From positions 122,383,168 through 122,447,167 of the forward strand of contig CM035806.1 in assembly GCA_020466095.1 (NCBI GenBank): 64,000 nucleotides of DNA. The letters are read 5' to 3'. The notes beneath the pieces are model-generated. The model was not told where the DNA came from, searched no databases, and saw nothing but the letters and a program-made list of their open reading frames with translations. Shown piece by piece: positions 11,301 to 22,743 of this stretch (position 1 is the stretch's first letter; each line of letters starts with the position of its first letter). A program made the position numbers and the translations under genes. Source of the stretch: Chlorops oryzae. Taxonomy: Eukaryota; Arthropoda; Insecta; Diptera; Chloropidae.

Positions 11301-13228
11301 AAGTTTCAAAGGCTACTAGCTCTATGGCGATCAAAGAAGAACCAAAGGAATCGGAGTCGCAAGCGGAAGCTCATACAAATACAAGTGAGACATGCGAGGG
11401 TAGCGATTCAAAAGAATGCATTAAAAATTCAATGCAAAACACAAATTTAACTGGGGGATTCACACCTAACGTAGATATTTTGGAATGCCTCACACAGAAT
11501 GAAAAACAAAATGAAATGAGCCTCCAAGTCTTGGAATTGCCATCTTCATCACAAAGAACATTCAGTTTAATCAAAAAGGTCAATGATTTTTGTACGAAAT
11601 CGAACGCTGTGAATGAATGCGGCATGGAAACTGGACAAGGCGGTGAGAAAGGGGATGACACAATTAGCGAGAGTAGTGATGATGATGCGAGTATTGATGA
11701 ACAAAGTTTACATGGCACGATGAATGTTTCGGATACCGAATTTAGTTCTTCCGATGAGAGATCAGAAGATGCATGGGCAGAGCTTTTGCCAATTCACATT
11801 ATCAAAAAGAATTGTCAAACAATCAATAATTATTCAATTAAAAATGGACAAGAAATGCAAAATGAGGAGACAGACATGGATTGTACAAAAAATAATGGAA
11901 CTTCAAGTGAAGCAGATAACTCTGGCAATTCGTCTTCATCGAATACCATAGTTGAACCCGTTAAAGTACTTCCACCGATTTCATTCAGCACAACATTTAG
12001 CGCTGTATCCGATAAGCGAAATATTGCCATCGTACCAGCCGACTGTATAGATGCAAATGCCACTGCTCTGGATGGCGAAGTAAAAGCCTCGAATGATAGT
12101 AGCCAAGACGAAGAATTTGCGGTTTCGACAACAACAACAAAAGTACCCAGCTTAGCTCCATTGAATCAGTATGAAACTGAGACCACAATCGATTCAACGG
12201 CATGTTCAAAAACTGAAGAGCAAGAGTCCATGGATGAGATTGTATCAATTGAGACGACAACAACTGGAGATAGCAGTATACATATACCCATACTGAAAGA
12301 AGCCGAAACTGAAAAGGTCGAAGTCCATAGTACAACTCAAAACGATATTGAAACATACAACAACGGTAACAAACAATTGACCGGTAAGCCGAAATCCTTC
12401 AGTGAGTTTTTATCGACGCAGCTGCTGAGCGAGGATACAAGTTCATCACAGTCATCGAGCGGGACGCACGCTCACTCTGGACAACGTGTCGAATCAAGTT
12501 CTTCTGAGATTATCGATGTGGAAGTGGAGGCCGCAAGAAAGCATAAAGAGGAACTCGTTGAGTTCTGCTTGCGCAGGAAATGTGTCGTTCTGCTCAATCG
12601 AATCGAATTGAGTCGCTCCGAATCGCGAGTCGCACTTGAGCCAGTTGTCCGAGTGAAGCGACTCAATATGGATAAGTTTATAAAGGAAAACGCCGAACGT
12701 CAAAAGAGAAGAACTAAGACCAAACCAAGTAAGTATCTAGAAATCCGCATCTTAAGAATATTTCATTATGAACATGAACTCTCTTACGTTTCAGAATACT
12801 TTTACATGGAAGAGAATACCAGTCCGACACCGAAAAGTAATAAGATACGTAAACGCCGAAATGTTTCGGTATCGTGCAGCGAGTCGGATGAAGACTACGA
12901 ACCAAAGCAAAGCAAGGACTCTTCATCCAATCGTTCGGCGAACCGTAAATTGTTTGGTATGAAAAAACCATTGCCAGAGAGACAGGAGCGAACGAAAGCG
13001 AAGAATTTCTCAGTTGTTCCACGTAGCGCTAGTGGTCTAAAAGTTTGCATCTCGTCGTTGTGCGACATTCGTCCACCAGTGGCCTGTATTGAAATTTCCT
13101 CATCCTCAGAGAGCGATGTGGTGGAGGTTTCAACATATCCCGTTGAATTTGCAAGTATAGGTCGTCTTATCGCCGACCAAGACGATCCGCTCTTTGAAGA
13201 AGAAGCCGATATTGATCTGCTGCGTTGA
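8329..13228 (+). CDS. Unrecognised seven-exon host gene, 1445-residue probably nuclear protein
   Basis: Exons by GT-AG junctions with matching phases: 8329-8415, 8614-9076, 9137-9393, 9475-10098, 10189-11053, 11121-12728, 12795-13228. They total 4338 nt, an exact multiple of three, ending in TGA. Residues 1 to ~735 look folded and helix-rich (Trp/Leu/Cys-rich, e.g. WFSLEWESCDFSLCC). An acidic patch (DELDDSDDEDLH) follows near 745. The rest is mostly disordered and rich in Ser, Glu, Asp and Thr, with basic clusters (RQKRRTKTK, KIRKRRN) suited to nuclear import. Two SUMO-interaction-like motifs occur, EIIDVEVE near 1228 and an ACIEISSSSESD stretch near 1396. I recognise no family; nuclear or chromatin function is an inference from the basic and SIM-like motifs. 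The start is the first ATG after an in-frame stop at 8302. Confidence 0.85.
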
Positions 13229-13940
13229 AGCCAGCCACTTATTTTTTATCATAATTTTTTATTTATTTTTATAAATTTTTCTGCTTCCACATAGTTACTA
13301 TTGGGAATTTGTTATTTTTTCTTTATTTTTTTTTTTTTTCTGCGGTGTTTAAAACATCAGCCGTAACTGATTGCATGTATATTTGGGCCGTTAGAGTATC
13401 CGCCAAAACACGTCGACGAGTACCATAAAATATCAGCATGATTAGAAACCTTTCTGCTCAAATATTCGCAGACCATAGAATTGAAATTTAGCTTCAAATG
13501 ATTTTTGATCTCTTTTAATATAAAGAAAAATATTAATTCTTCGAAATTTTTTCCAAATCTAGGAAGAGTTACAATTCAAAATGATCTCTGTGGCAAAGAT
13601 TAGATTTCCATCGAAATGGCAACTTTATTTAAAGCGAGTTCATGGATTTTCCTATCAAATTAAGTTTCATCAAATTGGCCAGAGGGCGAGAAGCGAATTT
13701 TTAAATTTACATTTCTATTCTTTTCTATTGTAAATCCCCCTCCCCCTCCCACCAATTATTTTCTTTTGGAATGGTTTGAAAACGTTTCGAATAACGGAAT
13801 TCTATAAAAAAGTGGAATCCGAAGTTAATGCCTGATTTCCAATGACGCAGGAATTGCTGCGAATTTCAACCATATGGATGCACATGGAGCCAATATTAAT
13901 CAACTATGGATTTGAATGTAACTGCTTTCATACCTTAACA
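13229..13940 (+). other. Host gene 3' flank, no further gene seen
   Basis: AT-rich sequence with T-runs (about 13247-13345) that probably includes the 3' UTR. I see no unambiguous AATAAA signal close to the stop. From about 13840 it runs into the right inverted arm. No coding signal or element termini recognised. Confidence 0.5.
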
Positions 13941-15612
13941 TATGTTGAATGTTTACAGATATTCCTTCGGTGTTGCAAATCAGGCCAAGGTCATCTCGAT
14001 TTTGGAAATATAGAACGCTTTGTGTTGCAAATTTGAAGTCTATTACGTTTTGCGAACAATTATACGCTTTATACATACGATATATATACATATATATGTA
14101 TATTATATATGTATATTATATATATATTTTAATGATATTTTTATACGCATTGAAGTATTATAATTTAAATTAGTTATATCACTTTATTTAGTTATCTTAG
14201 TTAAGAGTTTTAGAGAATTATATAATTTATTATGTTCTTGATCTTGGCCCTTGAAATTTTTCATAAAATTTATCGTCATATAATGTAGTATTCGTATGTA
14301 TGGATGTGCCTGTTGTAAACGCACATGTATGTTACATAAGTTATGAGACAAATTAACTTAATGAAAATTTTGAAAAATATATTTGAGAAAAAATAATGAA
14401 TTAAGAATTTTGAAATAAATTGACGACAAATGAATGATAAACAACTAAGTTTCAAACTCAAACTGGGAAAACAACTACAAGCGCCACCTTGGAAACTAGA
14501 AGTATCATCCTTCATCTCAACTCTAGCGGAACACAAAAAATCCGTTACAAATCCAACAATATACAAACAACTATATTTGAAGAAAAGGGCTCAACTCCAC
14601 GCAGCTGGTTGGCAATTAATATTTACGGACGGCTCCAAGACATCCAGTCATGTGGGTTTTGCAATTGTTAAAGAAAATGGTGAATTTATCAAACACGGAA
14701 TCCTCCAAACTTATAATTCATCAGCCTCCGCAGAAAAAATAGCAATCTATCATGCAACACAATACGCAGCTAAGAACAAAGGCAAAACAGTAATATGCAC
14801 CGACAGCCTCAGCTGCTTCTGCGCCCTTAAGGCCCTAAAGACCGATGACACTCTCACTGTGGCCACAAGAAGCGACCTGATCCGCTTTCTGAAAAAAATT
14901 AACATAATGTGGGTCCCTAGCCATCTGGGCATATTCGGTAATGAACACGCCGACATTGCTGCCAAAGACACAGCCATGACTCCAACACTCCTAACTACAA
15001 CTCTATCCAAATCAGAAGCCAAAGGCATGGCGATAAAACAATTAAACAAAAGCCGCTCAGAAAACTGGACTAACTACAATCACTTTTACAAAAACAACAA
15101 CCAAACTGGCAAACTTCAATATTACCCATCACTCTCAGCCCCAACACTACGCCCATTCATCCGTCTCCGCATGGGACACACAAAAGCAACACATTCCCAT
15201 CTATACTCAAAAGAGATTCGCCCTATATGTACCCGATGCACCAACAACGATCCTTTGTCTGTAAGTCACATCCTCAATGACTGCCAAACTCTTTCCAATC
15301 TGCGGAAGAAAATCTTCAATAACAATACGCCTACAACACTACTCCAAGATGTCACCACTGAAAACATTAAAAAAATCAACAAGTTCCTGATTGACAGCTC
15401 ATGGCTCCACCTCATATAATACATTACTAATATATATATAAGACAAAAATGAATACAATCTTACCATGAGATCACTGTAAATATGTACATAATTTAGATA
15501 CAATAGACACACATATACTAACTAATATTTAAAAATAAGCTAAATTCACCAGCGAGCCGATGGCCCACCGCTAGCGCTCCAAAGCAATGATATTATTCAG
15601 TATTTCAAATAC
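13941..15612 (+). repeat. Right arm of the inverted repeat, uninterrupted copy
   Basis: This is the complement of 1-22 plus 2635-4536 without the mariner and MITE insertions. It contains an ATAT-rich block (about 14080-14130), the intact RNase H ORF and a 3' region. Just beyond, TAATAAATAAATAAAC suggests a LINE-style TAAA tail. It supplies empty sites for the mariner (about 15590-15600) and for the MITE (about 15430-15440). Confidence 0.85.
14430..15419 (+). CDS. Free-standing RNase H ORF (329 residues) of I/LOA-type LINE origin
   Basis: The ORF is intact from ATG, with an in-frame TGA at 14421 directly upstream, to TAA. The RNase H fold is recognised from D67 (IFTDGSK), E102 (AEKIAIY), D125 (CTDSLS) and D175 (GNEHADIAAK), the usual D-E-D-D set. 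The WVPSHLGIFGNEHAD motif is typical of LINE RNase H domains. The C-terminus has RLRMGHTKATHSHLY and a CTRC-x13-H-x4-C module, as in I-group LINE ORF2 tails. No reverse transcriptase lies upstream; the 490 bp before it is AT-rich and non-coding. It is most likely a 5'-truncated or rearranged LINE tail. A related but distinct LINE tail lies at 24754-25113. Confidence 0.75.
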   Translation: MNDKQLSFKLKLGKQLQAPPWKLEVSSFISTLAEHKKSVTNPTIYKQLYLKKRAQLHAAGWQLIFTDGSKTSSHVGFAIVKENGEFIKHGILQTYNSSASAEKIAIYHATQYAAKNKGKTVICTDSLSCFCALKALKTDDTLTVATRSDLIRFLKKINIMWVPSHLGIFGNEHADIAAKDTAMTPTLLTTTLSKSEAKGMAIKQLNKSRSENWTNYNHFYKNNNQTGKLQYYPSLSAPTLRPFIRLRMGHTKATHSHLYSKEIRPICTRCTNNDPLSVSHILNDCQTLSNLRKKIFNNNTPTTLLQDVTTENIKKINKFLIDSSWLHLI

Positions 15613-16460
15613 TGCATAATTTAAATAATAAATAAATAAACAACTAAGTTGTGGTTGTTGAAAGCTGACTCATATATCATGATTACCAAGACTTCTCCAG
15701 ACTGATGGACAGAAAGATGTACTCGTCGTTTCAGCGGAAGCGAGAAAGACACAAAAATACGAAAGTATGGGCTGACAGAAGGATAAATCTCTCAAAAGAT
15801 GGACAGATAGCTATACTGAAAGGCTGACTAACTAATTGAAATGCTAAATCGAATTACCTGGCGCATTAATCCTTTCAACCCGGCTTTCAAATTGCAATTT
15901 TAAGGTTAAATGTTTGATTCGAAGCTGATATTTAGGTATTTCAAAATTATGAGTGAATGAAAATCTGAGAAACAACAATTGGGGGACTTATAGGGTGGAG
16001 GTACACCAACATACAATCCTAGATGTTATATGGTACAAATGTGAACCAACCGTCCAGAGGTTTAAACTTTATGTGGTACATACATATATGTACCATCCGG
16101 GTCGAAAGGGTTAAAGAGAAACACTGAAAGGTAGACAGGTAGGCTGACGCAGCCAGAAGTAAAGGCTTAAAGAATTACTACTGACTTACTGGCACACTTG
16201 ATCGAATATCTTCGTAATGATAGTGATTAATGGGATTTATTCAGTTTTCTAAATTTAAAAAAAAAAATGGAAAATTTTCTAAATGGGAAATTAACTGTCA
16301 AGATTTGAATGTAAAATTTCCATCGAAACGTGACAAGTTTTCCCATTGTTTTTAGGTTCGAAAATCGTGATAACCCCCTTCGTAGAACTGATACAGCAAG
16401 CCATTCAGGTTTCGTCGAGGACAACATATCGAAGAAACACCAAAAAATAATCAAAAGCAG
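15613..16460. other. No gene recognised
   Basis: It starts with the TAAA-rich tail of the inverted arm (about 15612-15650). The remainder is AT-rich unique-looking sequence with a few AGACAGATAGG-like simple tracts. No ORF with recognisable similarity and no element termini seen. Confidence 0.5.
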
Positions 16461-16614
16461 CAGTGCCGTAGCAACCATAGGGGAAAGAGGGGGATTTTCC
16501 CCCCACGCATTTTTGTTTTTGCCCATGAATAAAATTGAAGAAATAATTTTTCCCCCCACGCAAATTGGAAAAATAATTTTTCCCCGCACGCAAAACAGAA
16601 TTGCTACGGCACTG
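16461..16614. mobile_element. hAT MITE (CAGTGCCGTAGCAA family), copy 1
   Basis: The ends CAGTGCCGTAGCAACC and TTGCTACGGCACTG are inverted repeats. An exact 8-bp TSD, AAAAGCAG, lies at 16453-16460 and 16615-16622. The 154-bp interior consists of CCCCCCACGCA-type motifs repeated in both halves. A second member lies at 20275-20520. Confidence 0.92.
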
Positions 16615-16639
16615 AAAAGCAGCCCGATCAGCGTTCGCA

Positions 16640-17555
16640 CCATATATTATATAACTATCATATACTTATTACTATATATGTCACTCTCATAGATTTTGGG
16701 CGGGACCATATATTACTATATGTGGCACTCCCAACACTTACAACCGAATAGTGATGCTAGAATGTATTTTAGTACTCACTCAATTTTGATAACTATAGCA
16801 TATCTTGCGTTTGAAATTTTTTAATGTTTTTCTTTTCCTGTATACAACCTTTATCGATTTCTGCATGAAAAATTATGCAATCACTGTGCCCTTTTCAAGA
16901 GAGGAGTTTCTAAAGAAGAATTTTTTGTCATTTTTTCTACGCATGATTTGTTCGATACATGTACTTTGAGCCATTAGTTTCGGCTTACTCTGAAACTATC
17001 CGAATTTTTTCTACTATCACTGAAAAGCTTCATATCAGCTGTTCTGTTCTATGTAAACGAAACATTTCGGTCATATGATCGAAGCATAGAGATGCTCTTC
17101 TTTACGCCTCGTTCGCAAGAACAAAATGGAAATTTCACGTAACAGATTTTGATCTAATCTTGACTATAAAAAACCATATTTTACGTTCGAAAACTAAATG
17201 ATTTTAAGTCTAGAAAAATATTTGACGAACACTTATACATGTAGCATGAGTTATCTACATTGTTGACCATTGTTACAATGATCTTGAATAAGATTTGTTA
17301 GGCCGGACCTTGGAATTTGCTCGGGCGCGTGCTATCGTTTTTAGATTTTGCCATAAGAATTATGCAACGGGCGCCTACTTCAACTCAACAAGCATAGTTG
17401 TTGTTTAAGAGTCAACATATAGTCAAATGCAGATAATCGAGGCGAACTTGTAATTTCGCTCTTTTTTTGCCTGCCGAGTAACAATCTCTTTCTAACAGCG
17501 CGAAATGTCCCACCAATAATACTATGAGAGTTGCTTAATATTTAGTAATATATGG
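16640..17555. mobile_element. Candidate MITE with CCATATATTA termini
   Basis: Imperfect inverted repeats start CCATATATTA at the left and end TAATATATGG at the right, and share a further CTCTCATAG...GGGAC block. TTCGCA flanks both sides (16634-16639, 17556-17561), a possible 6-bp TSD. Length is 916 bp. No coding potential; superfamily not assigned. Confidence 0.5.
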
Positions 17556-17561
17556 TTCGCA

Positions 17562-18265
17562 CTATACTCAGATCGGAGTTCAGAATCTTACTCCGTTTTA
17601 CTTTTTAATTTTGTGGAAATCTACTCCGCATTCAGCCTTTATCCTGATAAATGTAGACATTTATTTCACGAGCTAAACTATGTCTCCGACTTTAGTCTCC
17701 AAAAGTTGCGAAAGATTGCACCCTGATGCCATTTTCAAAACACTGTTTCACTCGTGCTGCGATATGCTTGCTAGAATAGAGAGTTCGGAAACATTTATGG
17801 CTTTTAGCGCACTTTTTACTAATCGGAGTTTGACATTCATACTGCTCGATTTCAAGCCTTCAATAAGCTAAATAATTATAATGTTATGCCGAATAAGACG
17901 TTGAGCTTTTTTTTTTTATGCGAATGAGAAATTCCTAATTTACTATCGCAAACAAATTTTATTTCTGATACCGATTTCTTGCGGTCTAATTTACTACGAA
18001 ATGATTTCCGTAGTCCGAACGCTGAGCCCGATTCAGTAAATACACCGGTAATTTTTCCGTTTGTAGATTTGAAAAAAATATTCCCATTCTAAACACGCTG
18101 GGAAAGTTTTGAATATAAAGGGAGCAAGAACTTTAAACATTTTTAAGCAAAAATCATCACATTCTCCCTATTATTGGCCGATTAGAACAGCTCGTTTCCA
18201 CAGAGAAAAATTGTCTAAGAACAGACTTCCCGGGGAATATTCATTTCGAATAGGGCTGTATGTTT
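17562..18265. other. No gene recognised
   Basis: AT-rich intergenic-type sequence. A 63-residue open frame at 17680-17871 has no recognisable features and is probably chance. Confidence 0.5.
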
Positions 18266-18268
18266 TAA

Positions 18269-18854
18269 GGGCCGGTAAATGAGTTACAGTTAAACTGAAG
18301 TTTTCTTAAAGTTAAACGAAAATTTGATCTAAATTTTAAGATAAAAGTATTTTCTCAAGATGCATATTAATATGAAGTATTTACTAAACTACATGGTTAA
18401 GCATAATGGGAATATGTAGTTTTGATTTCCCAATATTTTAAAAAAAATATCTTTATTTGCGAGACAGTGGACTGCTTTTTTTTTCAAAGTAGGCTAAGTG
18501 AAACTATGAAAGCTGAATAGTATAAAGAAAGATGTTCCTCCGTTGTTGACCTATCTAGGGGATTCCCCTAGCGACGACAAATTACCGGCAACAAAGTTGG
18601 TTTTATGGTGAGGGACATTTGGGGATGTGGTATGGAAGCTTTTCTCTCTTCCACGTGCCTCCTGTCGACATCATACAGAATTTCTCTACGGTGATTTGTA
18701 CCCTAATATGAACGAGCGACTTTAGGTTTTTTGGCTCTTAGGGGGGACTTTAGGGGGACCAATTTTCTAACGCATGCGATAAACATGTTTTTTCATTTCG
18801 AGTAGTTTTAACTGGAACACTGAAGTTTAAACATCGTAGCTGATTTACCGGCCC
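18269..18854. mobile_element. PIF/Harbinger-like MITE (GGGCCGGTAAAT ends)
   Basis: The ends GGGCCGGTAAAT and ATTTACCGGCCC are inverted repeats. TAA flanks both sides (18266-18268, 18855-18857), the TWA target typical of PIF/Harbinger. GTTTAAAC/GTTAAAC motifs recur just inside both ends. The 586-bp element has no transposase. Confidence 0.85.
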
Positions 18855-18857
18855 TAA

Positions 18858-19526
18858 GCCTATTAATCAGTCCCTGCAATTTTGTATATTTTAGAAAAGG
18901 TTTGAAATTTTCTTCTCAATCTTTAAGAGTTTGCTGTGAGTGCAAAGTGGTTAGGGAAATGGGTTAAGAGCACAGGTAAACCCTTTTCGCGGATGAAGAC
19001 TTGTTTTAAAGCAACAGGACGATGAGTTATGTACTCCCTACAAGGCTGCAAAGCAGGAGTGAAATATACCATTATGAAATTACTATATGGACAAATTATT
19101 TTCAGAAATCAATGACGACATTAAATTTGCAATTAAAGGAACTTTTTTGAAATCATTGGCCGCTGAACAGAAACTAATTAAAGGAATACAACTTACAGAT
19201 ATTAATTGTATATGTGAGCTAAAAAAAATTCATTTTTCCGTTCTCTAAAAAATAGGGTATTTGACACCATTAAAGTTTTGTAAGAATTTGTGGTTATTCT
19301 TGTAGAAAATAGTGTAAAAATTGATATTTGAATAAAATTTAAACAATTATATGTTTATTTTATACAAAAAACACAAATGAAAATTGCTATTTTTTAAAAT
19401 AAATTGTTGTAAATTTCAAACGGTCTGTGATTGGTCGAAGCATAGTGACGTCAATAGCCAGTAAACAAAAACAGCTGTGTTTTGTTTACAATATTCAAAA
19501 GCATTCTACTTTGAGTGCATGCACTT
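18858..19526. other. No gene recognised
   Basis: AT-rich sequence lacking recognisable ORFs or element termini, up to the TSD of the large hAT-type element. A GTGACGTCA site at about 19446-19454 may be chance. Confidence 0.5.
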
Positions 19527-19722
19527 CAGCTTACCAGGGACCGAAAGTAACGGTTATTTGCGAAACTTTAAACAAAAAAAGCAAAGGGAAATCCTTGACG
19601 AAGAAAAATTTTGAAGACACAGTTTTGATTGTCACGTCCTTGACTTCAATTTGAACACATAATTTTTAAATCTTTGTTTTTTTTTTTAAGTCAAAAAAAT
19701 AACCGTTATTTTTTGCTGTTTA

Positions 19723-19815
19723 TTTTTTCCAGCCTGAATAATCGTTATTCTGGGCTATTTATTTTTTCCAGCCTGAATAATCGTTATTCTGGGCTATTCA
19801 TTTTTTCCAGCCTTT
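19723..19815 (+). repeat. Tandem repeat, about 2.5 units of ~48 bp
   Basis: Units of TTTTTTCCAGCCTGAATAATCGTTATTCTGGGCTAT repeat head to tail in the left arm of the foldback element. The complementary arm near 23855-23905 has about one unit, so the array expanded or contracted after the arms formed. Confidence 0.8.
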
Positions 19816-20100
19816 CCTGTTTTCGGCTAAGCAATACGCCATTTTGTAAAACTTTGGATGCAATTCTATACTTCATTACTTCCCATTTTAGAATTTATGA
19901 AAAATAGGCGTGGCCCGCCCATTTTACCTTAAAGGCATTTTTAAAATCTATTAAACGAAAAGGCATATTCACTTTATACTCGGAATATACATAGGTATAT
20001 GTTGTCGGAAGGTTTTCGAATGAACCAAAAATGGGCGTGTCCCGCCCACCTTTTAGGCATTTGGCTGAAAACACAGCAAAGCCAACAAAACGTTTTTATA

Positions 20101-20660
20101 CCCGACACACTCTGTGTAGAGGGTATATTGCATTTGTGTGGTTGTGTGTAACACCCAGAACTCGAGGATATAGACTATACAAAAATTATATAGAAATGAT
20201 CAGTATCGCTAGGAGATTCGATTAAGAAATGTCCGTCTGTCTGTCTGTCTGTCGGTCCGTCTGTTTGTCTGTCTCAGAGCCGTAGCAACCATAGGGGCAA
20301 AAGGGGGCTTTGCCCCCCCACGCATTTTTTTTTGCCCATGAAAAAAATTAGCAAAAGGAGAATAAATAAATGACAATCGAAAAAACGTGCATTGAAAGGG
20401 TGTATGTAATGTGGTTTTAATTAAAATAGACGTTAAAATTAAGCAAATAATTTTCCCCCCCCACGCAAATTAAATAAATAATTTTGCCCCTCCACGCAAA
20501 ACGGAATTGCTACGGCACTGGTCTGTCTGTCCGTATACAGTTTCTTATCGAAGAAGTTGAGCTATCTTGATGAAACTCGGTATGCGTGTTCACAGGAACA
20601 TGAGTAAAAACGAGTTCAAGAATGGATCCGATCGGACCATTTTTTAGGGTACCTCCAGTA
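20101..20660 (+). repeat. Dispersed repeat with GTCTGTC core, left-arm copy
   Basis: The block runs from TATACCCGACACACTCTGTG through a GTCTGTCTGTC/GGTCCGTC microsatellite to GATCGGACCATTTTTTAGGG. The complementary copy is at about 23278-23575. The left copy is split by the MITE at 20275-20520, whose TSD is GTCTGTCT from the microsatellite. The function is unknown; similar blocks are common dispersed repeats in fly genomes. Confidence 0.7.
20275..20520. mobile_element. hAT MITE (CAGTGCCGTAGCAA family), copy 2
   Basis: The ends CAGAGCCGTAGCAACC and TTGCTACGGCACTG match the copy at 16461-16614. An exact 8-bp TSD, GTCTGTCT, lies at 20267-20274 and 20521-20528. The 246-bp interior is longer and carries the same CCCCCCACGCA motifs near both ends. 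Confidence 0.92.
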
Positions 20661-21244
20661 CTAGGGTCTGTTATGAAAATCACAAAAACTGCTCTAAAAG
20701 CGACATTTTTTTAAAAGTATTTGAATAAAATTTGATATGTGGGCATAACTTAGGGTTTTAAATATCATTTTAAAAAATTGAAAAAGGGGCGTGGCCGAAG
20801 GGCGGTTTTCGAAAATAGTGTCCCACGCCGCCAATTCAAATGGGATTTAAATGAAAATTGGCATGTTGGTTTCTTCTATGGCTGTTACCGTTTTCTCCCA
20901 AAATTTTCTCGATCGACCCAATATTAAGGGTACCTCCAGGACCAGGGTCTATTAAAAAATTCTGAAACTGCACAAAACTTAATTTTTTCGCGAATTTTCA
21001 AAGATATTTAGAATTATGAGCTTATTTTAGGCCTCCTATTAGATTTTCAAGAATTGCACAAGTGGGTAGTGTGTCGGGTATTGTATTGTCAGCCTCGCTT
21101 GGCTATAACACCCTTACTTGTTTGCATTGTAGACGTCGAGCATCACTCGTTTAAGCTGTTTCAAATTGAAAATAAAGGAAAACATTATATTGCAGCTCTC
21201 CATTCTAAAAAAAAACAGCAATTTTAATGAACAAAACAATTGTA

Positions 21245-22617
21245 GGGGAGAGGAGCCTAATACCGTACAGCGGCTAATTCCGTACAGGCGATTTCTAACA
21301 GAAATAATAGATAATCATGTGTTTTTATTTTTTTTTAATGTTCGTATAGTACTCTTTAGTACATGTCAGATGTTATTTCATCAGTCTTTGGAAAGTTTTT
21401 CGTGAGATTGCACGTGGTTTGTTTTTGCGGTCGTTGATATAACTTTTCATCGTCAGAAAATAAGCCGTTAGTAGATATTTTTATAGAATTTTGGACCAAA
21501 GGTCTTTTTTTTAAGGATTTGAGACTGTAAGGAAGAAGATATTGACGGTTTTTATCAGAAGTATAGTTATTTTTATAACTATAAGGTTTTTAACCCCAAA
21601 ACTCGATTTCGGGTAATTCCGTACAGTGTACGGTATTACCCGCTTTCATAAAAAAATTGGAGTCAGGAACGCAAGGTGCATCTGCAAGTGTGCTAGGTGG
21701 TGTACCGGATATATCCACATATATTGATCCCGATGACATACCAAGCATATCAAAAGGGAACATGAGTTCATCTCTAGAAGTGTCATTCAGTGATATTTCT
21801 AAACTGCCATGTCTTCAGGAAAATCATGAAACACAAAGAGCACGTGAAAAGAGAAGGACGCAACACTCAATTATACTCACTTCCAGTCCAATGAAGGCCT
21901 TATTAGAAGAAAAGGAGAAAAAAAGATTGATTAAAAGAGAAAAAGAATATGAAATTAAAAACAAAAAGAAAACAGCAAAAGAAAATAAATCGAAGAAACT
22001 TAAGATGTCCATATTAACCAAAAAGAAATCCACAACACAGTCGCAAGATATCGAGTTGTGCCCTATATGTGGTGAATTTGGAAAAAAAAATTGAGCTATG
22101 GTACAGGTGTATCTCATGCGGAAACTGGACACATGTTATGTGCAGTGGGGAGATTTCTGCGGATGATACACCTGTCTATTCTGCAACTAACTCCATGTAT
22201 TTTCATTTAATAAGCTTTTGTATTTAATATTTTATTTCAAAACACTTGTTTGCTTCGGTTTTTGTCAGAATAAGCTTTTTAATTTGTTTTTTACTGAGAA
22301 AAAAAAAAACCTTAAAACTTATTCAAAATTGTTTTATTTCAAAAAGAAATCCTTACATTGCTTTTCAGATAAGAGTGTACGAAATTAAACTATCGTTGTA
22401 CGGAATTACCCTCCACTGTCGGGTAATTCCGTACTTTGGGTCTTTTCAATTTATATGCTTTCAAAGCTTTTGTATGAGGCTTATCTTATTTTGCTTTTGT
22501 CACATAATAATTAAATAAATTTGGAATGATTTGAGCCAATACTCATTGTCCTAACTTTAATAGTTTCTAAGAGAATGACGGTTAAAGTTAGGTGTACGGT
22601 ATATGCCTCTTCTCCCC
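21245..22617 (+). mobile_element. pogo-like DNA element with partial transposase and TAATTCCGTACA repeats
   Basis: The ends GGGGAGAGGAGCCTAATACC and its approximate complement (GGTATATGCCTCTTCTCCCC) lie inside TA duplications (21243-21244, 22618-22619). The motif TAATTCCGTAC or its complement recurs at about 21262-21288, 21611-21640 and 22395-22437, near both ends and internally. It encodes only the C-terminal part of a pogo/DDE_1-type transposase; the catalytic core is missing. Non-autonomous deletion derivative. Confidence 0.75.
21657..22190 (+). pseudogene. C-terminal fragment of a pogo/DDE_1-type transposase
   Basis: The frame at 21657-22094 has an acidic/Ser-rich stretch, then a Lys/Glu-rich probable coiled coil, then CPICGEFGK. 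A frameshift in the A-run at about 22082-22090 separates it from the continuation LWYRCISCGNWTHVMCSG. Together these form a CxxC...CxxC-x4-H-x2-C zinc-finger-like tail, as in pogo/CENP-B-type transposases of insects. The DNA-binding and DDE domains are absent. No good start codon. Confidence 0.65.
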
Positions 22618-22743
22618 TATTTTTTGGCGCTTGTTTATATACATATTTAACTGCTACTAAAAAAACCAGTAAGGGTGTTATAGTCAGATGCACCTGACAA
22701 TAAAAACCGACTACTATACATCTATGATCATTTTTTTGAGGTA

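Noticed and set aside
10964..13228. A single 754-residue ORF read as a separate gene
   Set aside because: Its first part runs through intron 5 (11054-11120) and a shifted frame of exon 5. The phase-consistent GT-AG model makes it exons 6-7 of the 8329-13228 gene, and it also reads through intron 12729-12794.
20221..20270. GTCTGTC repeats considered as an array of functional sites
   Set aside because: A simple microsatellite within a dispersed repeat, also present at 23402-23436 and 31164-31210.
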